Source of the DNA: Eutrophocola salsuginis
GTDB taxonomy: Bacteria > Pseudomonadota > Gammaproteobacteria > Pseudomonadales > Pseudohongiellaceae
Length of the DNA: 64,000 nt
Direction of reading: 5' to 3'
NCBI GenBank assembly: GCA_038147195.1
Contig: JAYQTB010000004.1
Location: 1,674,001 to 1,738,000, forward strand
The notes below the pieces were generated by a model. That model worked only from the letters and a program-made list of their open reading frames with translations, was not told the origin of the DNA and ran no database searches. Within the stretch, counting starts at the first letter, position 1. The number at the start of each line of letters is the position of its first letter. Positions 1 to 9,612 of this stretch are shown one piece after another. Position numbers and translations under genes: made by a program.

Positions 1-188
1 AGCAGGTACCCCAGGGCATCCAAGAAAACCTGCGCATAATACCCATCCTGGCGGATGGGGAGATCACCCGTCAGTCGGCAAGCATCGCCTACATCAATGA
101 CTTCAAATTCATGATGTGGATCGTGATCGCCACCCTGCCGCTTTTGCTTTTTCTGAAAGCGCCAGCAAAGAAATCCCCCACAGTCTGA
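1..188 (+). CDS. MFS multidrug exporter (DHA2/EmrB type), C-terminal end only
   Basis: Reading frame 3 is open from the window edge to a TGA at 186-188 and gives about 61 residues. They end in a short cytoplasmic loop, one hydrophobic helix (MMWIVIATLPLLLFLKAP) and a basic tail. The stretch ASIAYINDFKFMMW followed by a last membrane helix and a short Lys-rich tail is what the C-terminus of EmrB-type drug:proton antiporters (14 TM, DHA2 family) looks like. The rest of the gene lies before the window, so the substrate cannot be judged. It could be any member of this MFS subfamily. The following gene starts 94 bases later with its own ribosome binding site. Confidence 0.7.
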   Translation, partial: QVPQGIQENLRIIPILADGEITRQSASIAYINDFKFMMWIVIATLPLLLFLKAPAKKSPTV

Positions 189-281
189 CCCGCCGGCTGG
201 ACGCTGCCCCTGCGTCCCGGTTATGCTCATGGCGGGGAAATACAAGATAACAGTTCCAACTCCCGGGGAAGGAGATTCCAC

Positions 282-677
282 ATGAAAAAACTTTTCTTCA
301 GCGGCCTGTCTACTGCATTGCTGTCCCTTGCGGCCAGCCTGCCGGCATCGGCCCACCATTCATTCGCCGCCGCCTACAAGATGGACGAGCCGATATCCAT
401 TACCGGCAAGATCGTCAACGTGCGCCTGACCAATCCGCATTCCTATTTCTTCCTGGACGTGGAAAACGAACAGGGCGAAATCGAGCGCTGGTCCTTCGAA
501 GCCGGCACGCCATCCGGCATGATCCGCGGCGGTTATACGCCACAACAGTTTCAGGAAGGCGACACCGTGACGATTAACGGCTTCCGCGCACGCGACGCCT
601 CTACCAACGGCATGCTCACCCTGCTCATCACTGATGATGGCAAGGAATGGGGCATGTTCGGCCCGCGAGAAAGGTAA
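282..677 (+). CDS. DUF6152 family secreted protein
   Basis: A 131-residue exported protein of unknown function. A signal peptide (residues 1-24, ending ASA) is followed at once by the HHSFAAAY segment that opens DUF6152 proteins. Further on are ISITGKIVNVRLTNPHSYFF and a hydrophobic, OB-like beta pattern to the end. AAGGAG seven bases before the ATG fixes the start. It is followed after 7 bases by a gene for a protein with a GHWEGD motif, so the two are surely co-transcribed. The same two domains are fused into one protein at 55889-57022 and at 38625-39671, so this pair is likely the split form of the same machine. Family assignment is firm from the His-His start and the NPH motif; the role is unknown. 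Confidence 0.85.
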   Translation: MKKLFFSGLSTALLSLAASLPASAHHSFAAAYKMDEPISITGKIVNVRLTNPHSYFFLDVENEQGEIERWSFEAGTPSGMIRGGYTPQQFQEGDTVTINGFRARDASTNGMLTLLITDDGKEWGMFGPRER

Positions 678-684
678 TGCAGCC

Positions 685-1455
685 ATGTTGAAGAAAATAC
701 TTTTATCCGCAGAAATTTTTCTCATCGCCATCGCGGCCTTGCACATAGAGGCCGCCGAAGATGCCGGCACCGTACCGCGCATGGCGGACGGCAAGCCCGA
801 CCTGTCCGGCATCTGGTGGACAGGCGGCGACCTTGGCAGTTCCGATTACGGGTCAACCACCGACCGCAGCGCCGGCCTACAGTACAACCTGTATACCGAC
901 CTGTACACCGCCGACGCCAAGGCGCGCATGGCAACACTAAGCGATAAGGATGATCCCACACTGTTATGCAAACCCACCGCCTTCGGCACATTGAGCGTAC
1001 GCCTATTCGATGTTGGCACTCTCGGCCAGATCATGGCATCGCCGGACATGATGGTATTCCTGCAAGAAACCTTCCATGGCTACCAGCTCATTCCCACGGA
1101 CGGTCGCGAACACCGTGACTACCTGCCGCCGTCCTACCGCGGCGATGCCGTCGGTCACTGGGAGGGCGACACCTTTGTGGTAGAAACGAAGAACTTCACC
1201 GACGACACCTGGATGTTCGCCGAAGGCGGCGTATCCTTTCACTCCGACCAGATGCGCGTGGTGGAGCGGTACAACATGCTCGACAGAGACAGCATGACGG
1301 TCGACGCCACCGTCTATGACCCTGTTGTGCTGACCGCGCCGTGGGTGGTACCGACCAAGCGCCTAGTGAAGGCACCGTTTGACCAGCTGCTTCCACTGCG
1401 TTGCGAGAGCACGGAAACCGCCGTGCTGATGCAGAACGCTCAAGGCGGGAACTGA
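685..1455 (+). CDS. Secreted protein of the GHWEGD family, function unknown
   Basis: A 256-residue exported protein. I start it at the ATG at 685, seven bases after the previous stop, which gives a signal peptide (MLKKILLSAEIFLIAIAALH); an in-frame ATG at 634 lies inside the previous gene and would remove it. Near the N-terminus is GKPDLSGIWW (residues 36-45), a pattern common to this poorly described family. The core is SYRGDAVGHWEGDTFVVET (from residue 150), followed by ERYNMLDRDSMTV and DPVVLTAPW. The same core occurs in at least five other proteins of this window. No catalytic motif I know is present. It is co-transcribed with the DUF6152 gene before it and two esterase genes after it. 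Confidence 0.75.
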   Translation: MLKKILLSAEIFLIAIAALHIEAAEDAGTVPRMADGKPDLSGIWWTGGDLGSSDYGSTTDRSAGLQYNLYTDLYTADAKARMATLSDKDDPTLLCKPTAFGTLSVRLFDVGTLGQIMASPDMMVFLQETFHGYQLIPTDGREHRDYLPPSYRGDAVGHWEGDTFVVETKNFTDDTWMFAEGGVSFHSDQMRVVERYNMLDRDSMTVDATVYDPVVLTAPWVVPTKRLVKAPFDQLLPLRCESTETAVLMQNAQGGN

Positions 1456-1477
1456 GCTACCCAAAAAGGAATCAAAC

Positions 1478-2515
1478 ATGAATAGGTTCGCCAGTCATTT
1501 CACCATAATGGTTTTGGGCTTGCTGACCGCTGCCACGGCAACGGCCCAGGTTACCGGCACCCTCGAGCGCATCTCTGTATTCGGCCCCTCCCTGGCCGGC
1601 AACTTGCTTGAGCAACCCGATGCACCAGAAGTGTCCGTATACCTGCCCCCCGGCTACACAGCGAATCCTGACCAGCGTTACCCGGTGGTTTATGTGTTGC
1701 ACGGTTACAACGGCAGCGACGACAGCTGGTTCGGTAATGATTCACGCATGAAGGCCAACCTGACCGCCGACCAAGTCATGCGTAATGGCACATCTGCAGA
1801 GATGATCCTGGTCATGCCCAACTGCAACAATCTTTTTAACGGGTGCATGTACGTGAACTCGGCTGCCACCGGCTACTGGGAAGACTACATTGCTGATGAC
1901 CTTGTGAGTTATATCGATAGTCACTACCGCACCATTCCAGATCGCAGGGCACGCGGCCTCGCCGGGCACTCCATGGGCGGCTATGGCGTCATGCTGATTG
2001 GCATGCGCAGGCCCGATGTCTTTTCCGCGCTCTACGCCATGAGCTCCTGCTGCCTCAATGAATACGCACCAACTGGAGGGGAACGCGCACTGGCCATGGA
2101 AAAGATCAAGACCATGGCCGACATTGACCGCGGGGCATTACGTACTTTCGCGGTTACCGCTGCCTGGTCGCCGAACCCGGACAAGCCTCCGTTTTACTTC
2201 GACCTGCCAACTCTGAATGGCGAGGTCGTGCCGGAATACGCCGCCCGTTTTGCCGCCAATTCACCCCAGGCGATCCTGCCTTCCCACGTGGGCAGCCTGT
2301 TGAAGATGACCGCCATCACGATGGAAGTCGGCGAACAGGACGGCCTCATTACGGCAAACCGTACACTGAGCGACACCATGAACCGCTACGGCATCGAACA
2401 TGACTTCTTGACCTATGAAGGCGACCACGGCAACCGCATCGCCGAGCGTTTCGGCACGCATGCCCTGCCATTCTTCAGTGAACATCTGCGGCGGCAATGG
2501 ATAGATATTCAGTGA
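1478..2515 (+). CDS. Secreted esterase, alpha/beta hydrolase (esterase D/PF00756 type)
   Basis: A 345-residue hydrolase with a signal peptide (residues 1-24, ending ATAQ). The fold is shown by YPVVYVLHGYNGSDDSW (about 68-84, oxyanion strand), the nucleophile elbow GHSMGGYG with Ser165, and a late His in YEGDHGNRIAERF (about 317). This is the layout of the putative-esterase family that includes esterase D, Fes and mycolyltransferase-like enzymes. Cys pairs (NCNNLFNGC and SSCC) suggest disulfides in the periplasm. AAGGA precedes the ATG. The stop overlaps the start of the next gene by 19 bases, so the two are translated together. The acyl substrate cannot be told from sequence. Confidence 0.85.
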   Translation: MNRFASHFTIMVLGLLTAATATAQVTGTLERISVFGPSLAGNLLEQPDAPEVSVYLPPGYTANPDQRYPVVYVLHGYNGSDDSWFGNDSRMKANLTADQVMRNGTSAEMILVMPNCNNLFNGCMYVNSAATGYWEDYIADDLVSYIDSHYRTIPDRRARGLAGHSMGGYGVMLIGMRRPDVFSALYAMSSCCLNEYAPTGGERALAMEKIKTMADIDRGALRTFAVTAAWSPNPDKPPFYFDLPTLNGEVVPEYAARFAANSPQAILPSHVGSLLKMTAITMEVGEQDGLITANRTLSDTMNRYGIEHDFLTYEGDHGNRIAERFGTHALPFFSEHLRRQWIDIQ

Positions 2516-3216
2516 CGCGCCACATCATAACTTTGCTGCCCCGCTTCACCTGCCTGATCTTCGCTCTGGCGATATTTCCAGCCGGCGCCCAGCCCGTTCT
2601 CGAACCCTCGCGTTGGGATAACGACATGCGGGGCTGGGAAAATCTCGACCGCCTTACTCCGCCGCCAACAGATGCCATCTTGCTCACAGGCTCGTCCAGC
2701 ATCGCGCGTTGGAACGACCAGGCCGCCCAGGCACTGGCGCCGCTGACAATCATTTCACGCGGATTCGGCGGCAGCGTCATGGGCGATGTCCTGCATCATC
2801 TCGATACGGTAGTACTTAGACTGAAACCACGCGCCGTGCTCATCTACGAAGGTGACAATGACACATGGTACGACATCAACAACAACACCATCCTCGACCA
2901 GCTCGGGCAGATCGTGACCCGCATCCATGCCGAACTGCCGCAGACGCGCATTTATGTGATGGCGGTGAAACCCAGCATTCAGCGCTGGGAGAAATGGGAA
3001 AACGTGCAAGCATTGAATGCCGGCTACCGCGAGCTGGCTGCCCGCGACCCGCTTGTGACCTACGTGGATTCCGCGACACCTTTCCTCAAGGCTGACGGCT
3101 CAGTGATGGAAGACATCTTCATTTCCGACGATTTGCACTTCAATACCATGGGCAACCTAATCTGGGGCGCGGTGATTCGCGCCGCCCTGATGCCCACAGA
3201 AATCCGTTACGAATAA
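2497..3216 (+). CDS. SGNH/GDSL-type esterase
   Basis: A 239-residue hydrolase with an N-terminal hydrophobic segment (about 10-31) that looks like a signal peptide or anchor. Block I is LLTGSSSIARW, in which the usual GDS is GSS, with the nucleophile probably Ser67. Block III-like YEGDNDTWYD and the C-terminal SDDLHFNTMG (Asp/His pair) complete the triad. This matches the branch of SGNH lipases seen in many proteobacterial secreted proteins. The ATG lies inside the end of the upstream esterase gene (19-base overlap), a strong sign of coupling. A second SGNH enzyme of another branch lies at 12371-13249. Substrate unknown; acetyl or acyl esters are typical. Confidence 0.85.
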   Translation: MDRYSVTRHIITLLPRFTCLIFALAIFPAGAQPVLEPSRWDNDMRGWENLDRLTPPPTDAILLTGSSSIARWNDQAAQALAPLTIISRGFGGSVMGDVLHHLDTVVLRLKPRAVLIYEGDNDTWYDINNNTILDQLGQIVTRIHAELPQTRIYVMAVKPSIQRWEKWENVQALNAGYRELAARDPLVTYVDSATPFLKADGSVMEDIFISDDLHFNTMGNLIWGAVIRAALMPTEIRYE

Positions 3217-3236
3217 TCAAGATTTTCCGAAAAGCC

Positions 3237-3905
3237 CTAAGGCAAATTTTCCTGAAGATACGTTTGCGATCCCGACTCGTCCAGCAGCGGCACCACTTTG
3301 TCCGGGTCAATTCGGATCATAATGTAGGTGATATGATCGTCTATGCGTGTGAACTGGTGGCCGGTACCCGCCGGAATCACGTACACATCCCCTGCCTCCA
3401 GTTGCACTTCGGTCCCGTTCGCGATCGCCTCCGCATTCTGGCCCGGCCCGTTCAGAAACACTACAGCCCGGTAATCGTCGGGACGCGGCTGGGCATCGAT
3501 AAGTTCAGGCCCGGATATATTAGTGGCGGAACCACTTAGAACTACGTACACCTCTGTAACCAGGTTATGCACCGCCACCGACCGCGGACTCGGTTCGTTC
3601 AGCGGCCCGCGATGGGCCAGGGCCACCTGTACGTTGGAGCGGCCGATATCAAGCGAACGAATCTGCTGGTCGGTGAGCCCGGTGAGATTGGCCACATCGA
3701 TATAGTTTTCGATCTCCTCCAACGTGATGAGCTCGGCCTCACAATGGTCGCAGGATGGCACGCTGCCATCCAGCACCGTTTCGGCCGGCACAGGCACAGT
3801 GGCCTGCAGGCGCATAACGGCGTTGGGAATAATGATGGCATTGGTGACAAGGAGTGTGGCGACCACACCTACGATTACACCCACGATCACGTTTGATTTG
3901 TTCAT
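3237..3905 (-). CDS. Membrane-anchored cupin-domain protein
   Basis: A 222-residue protein with one N-terminal transmembrane anchor (residues 6-27) and a C-terminal cupin (about 105-210). The cupin shows a first beta block around VHNLVTEVYVVLSGSATNI and a second, VQLEAGDVYVIPAGTGHQF, with the typical PxGxxH. Only some of the metal-binding His/Glu positions of classical cupins are clear, so metal binding is uncertain. CDHC (in PSCDHCEAEL) could form a disulfide or bind metal. GGGGGG sits before the ATG. The gene converges on the esterase operon and is divergent from the large FAD/Fe-S gene. Function unknown. Confidence 0.75.
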   Translation of the reverse strand: MNKSNVIVGVIVGVVATLLVTNAIIIPNAVMRLQATVPVPAETVLDGSVPSCDHCEAELITLEEIENYIDVANLTGLTDQQIRSLDIGRSNVQVALAHRGPLNEPSPRSVAVHNLVTEVYVVLSGSATNISGPELIDAQPRPDDYRAVVFLNGPGQNAEAIANGTEVQLEAGDVYVIPAGTGHQFTRIDDHITYIMIRIDPDKVVPLLDESGSQTYLQENLP

Positions 3906-4014
3906 GATGGATCCCCCCCTCGGAACAGATATTCAAATTAGCATTATGCCAAAGTTCAGGCAAAACAATTCCACTGGCTTGCTCCGTGTTCCTCATTCAC
4001 AGTAATCTGGCACG

Positions 4015-6900
4015 GTGAGCAAACCCAATCCAAACCCGCTGGCCGCCCGCCTGATTAAGGAAATCCAAGGCGACGTCCTCTTCGATCTTTTCAGCCGCGG
4101 ACGCTATTCCACCGACGCCTCTATCTACCAGGTCATGCCGCTCGGCGTGGTGGTGCCCAAAACCGAGGACGACGTGCGTGTGGCCCTGCAGATCGCCCGA
4201 GAAGCCGGCGTCCCAGTGCTGCCCCGCGGGGGCGGCACCTCGCAGAACGGCCAGACTGTGAACGAGGCGCTGGTCATAGACACCAGCAAATATCTCAACC
4301 AGCTTATTGATTGGGATCCCGAAAAACGGACCGCTATAGTCCAGCCCGGCCTGGTACTCGATCAGTTGAACCGGCAACTGAAAAGAGACGGTCTGTGGTA
4401 CCCGGTGGATGTATCCACCGCCAACCGCGCCACGCTTGGTGGCATGACCGGAAACAATTCCTGCGGCGCACGCTCCATTCGTTACGGCAACATGGTGCAC
4501 AACGTGCGCGCAATCGACGCCCTGTTGCCGGACGGTACGCCGGCTACTTTCGGCCCGCTCACGATTCACGACGACCAGCTTCCCAACAACGTGAAATCAC
4601 TGGTCGCACAACTGCTGGCCCTGGGCAAGCGCGAGGCCGCGGAAATCGAGGCGCGTTTCCCGAAGCTGCTGCGGCGTGTCGGCGGCTACAACATCGACCA
4701 GTTGACGAAGCAGAACCCCAACCTCGCCAGACTGCTGGTGGGCTCCGAGGGCACGCTGGCCTGGTTCCGCCGCATCCATCTCGAGCTTTCCACTATTCCC
4801 ACGCACAGGACGTTGGGCATCTGTCACTTTCCCACCTTTTACCAGGCCATGGATGCCACACAGCATATCGTGAAGCTGAACCCGTCCGCGGTGGAACTGG
4901 TGGATCGCACCATGATCAACCTGGCGCGCGACATCCCCCTGTTCAAGAAAATTGTCGATGCCTTTGTGCAGGGCGAACCGGATGCGTTGCTGCTGGTGGA
5001 GTTTGCCGGCGAGGACGAGGAGACGCAGCTTAACGGGCTGCGCCACCTGGTCACGCTGATGAGCGATCTCGGCTTCGTCGATGCCGTAGTGGAGGCGACC
5101 GACCCGTCCTTCCAGTCGGCCGTGTGGGAAGTACGCAAACAGGGTCTGAACATCATGATGTCCATGAAGGGAGACGGCAAGCCGGTGTCCTTCATCGAGG
5201 ACTGCGCCGTCGAGCTGACTGACCTCGCCGAATACACGCGACGCCTGACCGACATCTTCCACAAGCACGGCACAGAGGGAACCTTCTACGCCCACGCCTC
5301 GGTGGGCACACTACATGTGCGGCCCATCCTCAATATGAAGGAAGCCGATGGCGCATCGAAGATGCGCGCCATCGCCGAGGAATGTTTCGAGATGGTTCGC
5401 GAGTACAAAGGCTCTCATTCTGGAGAGCACGGCGACGGTCTGTCGCGTTCGGAGTTCCACACTGCCATGTTTGGCGAACGCATGGTGAAAAATTTCGAGG
5501 AATTGAAGGACGCCTTCGATCCGAACGGATGGTTCAACCCGGGTCGCATCGTGCGTGCCCCGAAATTCGACGACCGCTCCCTGTTCCGCTTTCAACCGGA
5601 CTATCACACCAACTTGATTGAAACCGCCATGGATTGGACCAAACATGATGGATTTCAGCGCGCCACGGAGATGTGCAACAACAATGGCGCCTGCCGCAAG
5701 AAGGACGGCGGTGCGATGTGCCCGTCCTACCGCGCCACGCGTGATGAACAGCATTCAACCCGCGGCCGCGCCAACACCCTTCGCCTGGCCCTTAGCGGCC
5801 AGTTGGGTAAAAACGCACTCACTAGCGATGAGATGTACGACACAATGAACCTATGTGTGAGCTGCAAGGGCTGCAGGCGCGAATGCCCGACCGGCGTCGA
5901 CATGGCGAAAATGAAGATCGAGTTCCTCAGCCAATACTACCGCAATCATTCCCTGCCGTTGAAGGAAAGGCTTATCGCGAACCTGCCCCGCTACGCGCCA
6001 CTGCTGAAACACATAGGCTTCCTGGCAAACCTGCGCAACAGCCTGCCGGGCCTGCCGACGTTGTTTGAAAAAATCTTTGGCTTTACCCGCTACCGGCCAT
6101 TACCCGCATGGCGCAGCGACAGTTTCGAGGCAACGCAAGGTCAGATGCAAAAACCACACTCCGACGGCGTCGTGCTGCTAGTGGATACCTTCAATACCTA
6201 TTTCGAACCAGACAATGCCCGCGCGGCTTTGGCCGTGCTGGAGTCGGCGGGTTATGACGTGCACATCCCCCGACCGCTCAAGGGTGGCAGGCCCTTGTGT
6301 TGCGGGCGCACCTTTCTCAACGCCGGCCAGACCGACAAGGCGCGTGAGGAACTGAGGCGCACGGTGGCTACCCTGAAGTCCTATGTCGCCGCCGGCATGC
6401 CGGTCATTGGCCTAGAGCCCTCCTGTCTGCTGACCCTGCGCGACGAACTGCAGTCACTGATGCCCGGCGAGGATGCCGAACGGTTGGCAGCCAACACGTT
6501 ACTGTTTGAGGAGTTCCTAGCCAAGGAACATCACCTGGGCAAGCTTAATCTCATCCTGAAACCCCTGCCGGAGAAAAAAGCCCTGCTGCACGGCCATTGT
6601 CACCAGAAGGCTTTCGGGTTGATGGGTGACGTGGAAACTGTGCTGAAACTGGTACCGGAACTGGATGTTAAAACACTGGATAGTGGCTGCTGCGGCATGG
6701 CCGGGGCCTTCGGTTACGATGCGGACAATTTCGCCGTGTCTAAAGCCATGGGCGAGATTGCCCTGCTCCCGGCGGTTCGGCAAACCGATGCAGATACGCT
6801 GATCGTCACCGACGGCACGAGTTGCCGCAGCCAGATCAGGGATCTTAGTTCACGCGAAGGGATGCATGTCGCAAGGGTCCTGGAGCGGGCACTCGCATAA
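4015..6900 (+). CDS. FAD-binding and 4Fe-4S D-2-hydroxyacid dehydrogenase (YdiJ/DLD-like)
   Basis: A 961-residue fusion of a flavin dehydrogenase and an iron-sulfur electron carrier. Order: FAD-binding PCMH domain (about 40-215, with PRGGGTSQNGQ and GGMTGNNSCGARSIRYG), FAD-oxidase C-terminal domain (about 250-520, with HASVGTLHVRP and HSGEHGDGLSRSEF), Fe-S motifs CNNNGAC (near 553) and CVSCKGCRRECPTG (near 613), then two CCG modules (GRPLCCGRT near 761, HCHQKA and SGCCGMAG near 892). This is the layout of E. coli YdiJ and related D-lactate or D-2-hydroxyglutarate dehydrogenases, which pass electrons to the respiratory chain. The start codon is GTG. It is slightly shorter than YdiJ. The hydroxyacid cannot be chosen from sequence alone. 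Confidence 0.88.
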   Translation: MSKPNPNPLAARLIKEIQGDVLFDLFSRGRYSTDASIYQVMPLGVVVPKTEDDVRVALQIAREAGVPVLPRGGGTSQNGQTVNEALVIDTSKYLNQLIDWDPEKRTAIVQPGLVLDQLNRQLKRDGLWYPVDVSTANRATLGGMTGNNSCGARSIRYGNMVHNVRAIDALLPDGTPATFGPLTIHDDQLPNNVKSLVAQLLALGKREAAEIEARFPKLLRRVGGYNIDQLTKQNPNLARLLVGSEGTLAWFRRIHLELSTIPTHRTLGICHFPTFYQAMDATQHIVKLNPSAVELVDRTMINLARDIPLFKKIVDAFVQGEPDALLLVEFAGEDEETQLNGLRHLVTLMSDLGFVDAVVEATDPSFQSAVWEVRKQGLNIMMSMKGDGKPVSFIEDCAVELTDLAEYTRRLTDIFHKHGTEGTFYAHASVGTLHVRPILNMKEADGASKMRAIAEECFEMVREYKGSHSGEHGDGLSRSEFHTAMFGERMVKNFEELKDAFDPNGWFNPGRIVRAPKFDDRSLFRFQPDYHTNLIETAMDWTKHDGFQRATEMCNNNGACRKKDGGAMCPSYRATRDEQHSTRGRANTLRLALSGQLGKNALTSDEMYDTMNLCVSCKGCRRECPTGVDMAKMKIEFLSQYYRNHSLPLKERLIANLPRYAPLLKHIGFLANLRNSLPGLPTLFEKIFGFTRYRPLPAWRSDSFEATQGQMQKPHSDGVVLLVDTFNTYFEPDNARAALAVLESAGYDVHIPRPLKGGRPLCCGRTFLNAGQTDKAREELRRTVATLKSYVAAGMPVIGLEPSCLLTLRDELQSLMPGEDAERLAANTLLFEEFLAKEHHLGKLNLILKPLPEKKALLHGHCHQKAFGLMGDVETVLKLVPELDVKTLDSGCCGMAGAFGYDADNFAVSKAMGEIALLPAVRQTDADTLIVTDGTSCRSQIRDLSSREGMHVARVLERALA

Positions 6901-7104
6901 GCTATTAAATCGCCAGCACCCTCGGAATTTCCGTAGTAAATTTCTACTCGATTGATTGTTTACCGCCACCGACGTAAAGCATGATTGCCTCATGCTACGA
7001 ATTAGTGCGACACTTCGACTGTTGGTCTGGATTATATGGAAACTAAAATTCATCAACATCTTGTAGGTTAATCACAAACAAAAATTTTTAAGGGGGGAAG
7101 ACCT

Positions 7105-9549
7105 ATGAACAAACGTACACCATGGCCGCTGAGAGCGGGCACACTAGTCACCGCCATCGCCGGCATCTGCAGCACCCCGCTGCCTGCGTTAGCCCAGCAA
7201 AACGCACTCGAAGAAATCGTCATCACCGCACAACGCCGCGAAACTAACCTGCAGGAAACACCGATGTCTGTCCAGGCTTTTTCAATGGAGGAGTTGACCG
7301 ATGCCGGCATCCAGACTGGCAGTGAGCTGGGCATCATGGTGCCCAACGTGGTGCTGAATCCCGGTCTAGGACAGGGCCAGTCAGCCTTCTACATACGCGG
7401 GCTGCCCGGTGTCGGCATCTATATCGATGGTGTCTGGCAAGGTGCCTTCGGCTTCCAGCAGACCAACTTCACCGAAATGGAACGGGTTGAGGTGCTACGC
7501 GGACCACAGGGCACCCTGTTCGGCCGCAACACCAACGGCGGCGCGGTCAACATGACGACACGCCGGCCCGGTGACGAGTTTGCCACGCGCGTCACACTCG
7601 GTGTGGGCAGCTTTAACCGCCGCGACTTCACCGGTGCCGTGGATATCCCCATCAGTGACACGCTGAAGTCTAAGATCATGGTGTCCAGCTTCCAGAATGA
7701 CGGCTTCCTGAAAGGCCTCACCGCGGGCCATGATTTCGGCGGCCAGGACGACCTGATCCTGAGAGGCGACATCCTGTGGGAACCCACAGATGATTTCAGT
7801 CTCAGGTTCACCGCCAATGAGGAAGACAAATCCTCTTCCGACGCCCGAGTAGTCCGCTTTACCAACACCAACCACGTCAGGTTCAGGGCGCAGAATGTTC
7901 TTGCCGGCAATCCGGATTTCCTGGCCGCCGTGCGTGCCGTCGACCCCGCGTTTCCTGATCCACCGAAGAAGCTGGTCGAAAACCGTTTCGGTCCGCTGAC
8001 CCATGAGCCCGGATTTCCTGGCGGTCAGGTCGGCAAATGGGAAACCAAGTCTGACGGAGCCGAAGACGGCATCAAGACAGACCTTTCCTACTACACAGTG
8101 ACCATGGACTGGCGACCAAGCCCACTCTTTAACATGAAAGCTATTTTATCCACCTGGGAACTTGACCGCCGACAGGTCGTGGATTTTGACGGATCAAATT
8201 TCATCATCACCACCGACGACATTCGTGACAAAGACGAGAACACGACCATGGAATTCCAATTCACTGGCTCCTTTATGAACGACAGGGCGAATTGGTTGGT
8301 GGGTCATTACAGGCTCGACCAGGAAAACAAGAACCGCTTTTACCGCTGGGGGCTATGGGATTTCGCCAAGCCCAACACCGGCCCGACTGATCCGCCGCTT
8401 GACGGCGCCGCGCTGGGATACGTGCGAAGCTACGGCGCAACCATCGGCGACCCTGCCCTGGCTTCTTATTTCCCGATAGTACTCATCACGGATGATGCGT
8501 TGACCGGCAACGAGGACAAGGACACCGCCTGGTTCGGCGAATTCACCTACGCGTTCACCGATAAACTGGAAGCCACCGTTGGAATTCGCATCACGGATGA
8601 CGCAGGCAGGGCAATCCGATACGCACCGACCGGCGCATTCAGAACCGCAGACCCCAAGATCGCCCCATCGGGCAATTCTTTTGCGGGCACGGTAACTACA
8701 GTTGCCGAAGATCCTGACCTTGGCAGCATCACCACAAACAAGTTCGCTATGACCTACCAGCATACCGACGACATGATGTTCTACGGCAGCTGGGGTGAAG
8801 GCTTCACCTCCGGCGGCCTGACCAACGTTAACAACGTTGGCATTGTTAGGTTGAACCCAGAAATCGTCACAACCTGGGAGTTGGGCATGCGTTCAGACTG
8901 GCTGGACGGCAGACTGCGTTTCAACGCCACCTACTTCGATTCCGACTGGGACGGCATGCGCGTCCAGCAGCTGCCACCGGACCCGAACAATCCTGGTTCT
9001 TCGCTGCCTTTCCCCTATCCCACCAGTGACGGCAAGGGCGAAGCCAATGGTATCGAACTAGAGGTTACTTACCTGCCCATTGACGACCTGGTATTGACAT
9101 TGGGCGTGGGCCTGCTGGATACCAAGTACATAGAACGTGGGGCGTTCGACGGAGCAAATGGTATTTCACCCACATCACCTTTTGCATATGCGGCAGATGA
9201 GAGCTTTACCCTAGGTGCCGTCTACGATTACCGGCTGCGCGGGGGTGGCACGCTGTCCTTTTCAGGCAAGTATGGATGGACCGGGGATTACGTGAGGGAT
9301 GCAGCCTACCAGCGCATCCCTGTAGACGCATCGGGCAATATCGTAACAGAGCCGTCCTATGGCATCCTCAATAGCCGTATCACCTATACACCGCAGGATG
9401 CCGACTGGAGCGTGAGCGTCTGGGGAAACAATCTGACCGATGAGAAATATATCAACGGTGGCTTCGACACCCGCAACGTATGGGGTTACGACTTCTCCGT
9501 AGTGGGTCGTTCACGGGAATACGGCGCGACCGTGTCCATGTCCTTCTGA
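7105..9549 (+). CDS. TonB-dependent outer-membrane receptor
   Basis: An 814-residue receptor. The signal peptide ends near ALAQ (residue 31), followed by a TonB-box-like LEEIVITAQRRETNLQETP. The plug domain shows FYIRGLPGVGIYIDGV and RVEVLRGPQGTLFGRNTNGG, and a 22-strand-type barrel follows, ending in the aromatic VSMSF needed for Bam-dependent insertion. It belongs to the broad group of carbohydrate, steroid or xenobiotic type receptors rather than a clear siderophore receptor; no partner siderophore gene is nearby. A strong AAGGGGGG precedes the ATG and a good terminator follows, so it is probably a one-gene unit. Substrate unknown. Confidence 0.92.
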   Translation: MNKRTPWPLRAGTLVTAIAGICSTPLPALAQQNALEEIVITAQRRETNLQETPMSVQAFSMEELTDAGIQTGSELGIMVPNVVLNPGLGQGQSAFYIRGLPGVGIYIDGVWQGAFGFQQTNFTEMERVEVLRGPQGTLFGRNTNGGAVNMTTRRPGDEFATRVTLGVGSFNRRDFTGAVDIPISDTLKSKIMVSSFQNDGFLKGLTAGHDFGGQDDLILRGDILWEPTDDFSLRFTANEEDKSSSDARVVRFTNTNHVRFRAQNVLAGNPDFLAAVRAVDPAFPDPPKKLVENRFGPLTHEPGFPGGQVGKWETKSDGAEDGIKTDLSYYTVTMDWRPSPLFNMKAILSTWELDRRQVVDFDGSNFIITTDDIRDKDENTTMEFQFTGSFMNDRANWLVGHYRLDQENKNRFYRWGLWDFAKPNTGPTDPPLDGAALGYVRSYGATIGDPALASYFPIVLITDDALTGNEDKDTAWFGEFTYAFTDKLEATVGIRITDDAGRAIRYAPTGAFRTADPKIAPSGNSFAGTVTTVAEDPDLGSITTNKFAMTYQHTDDMMFYGSWGEGFTSGGLTNVNNVGIVRLNPEIVTTWELGMRSDWLDGRLRFNATYFDSDWDGMRVQQLPPDPNNPGSSLPFPYPTSDGKGEANGIELEVTYLPIDDLVLTLGVGLLDTKYIERGAFDGANGISPTSPFAYAADESFTLGAVYDYRLRGGGTLSFSGKYGWTGDYVRDAAYQRIPVDASGNIVTEPSYGILNSRITYTPQDADWSVSVWGNNLTDEKYINGGFDTRNVWGYDFSVVGRSREYGATVSMSF

Positions 9550-9564
9550 TGTCTTGGCATCAAC

Positions 9565-9595
9565 AAAAAACCCGGCATTGAGCCGGGTTTTTTTT
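9565..9595. terminator. Bidirectional rho-independent terminator
   Basis: A perfect 6-bp GC stem (CCCGGC/GCCGGG, loop ATTGA) is flanked by six A on the left and eight T on the right, so it can end both the TonB receptor gene and the converging slyD gene. Confidence 0.9.
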
Positions 9596-9612
9596 GCTTA
9601 TCGAAATACAGT

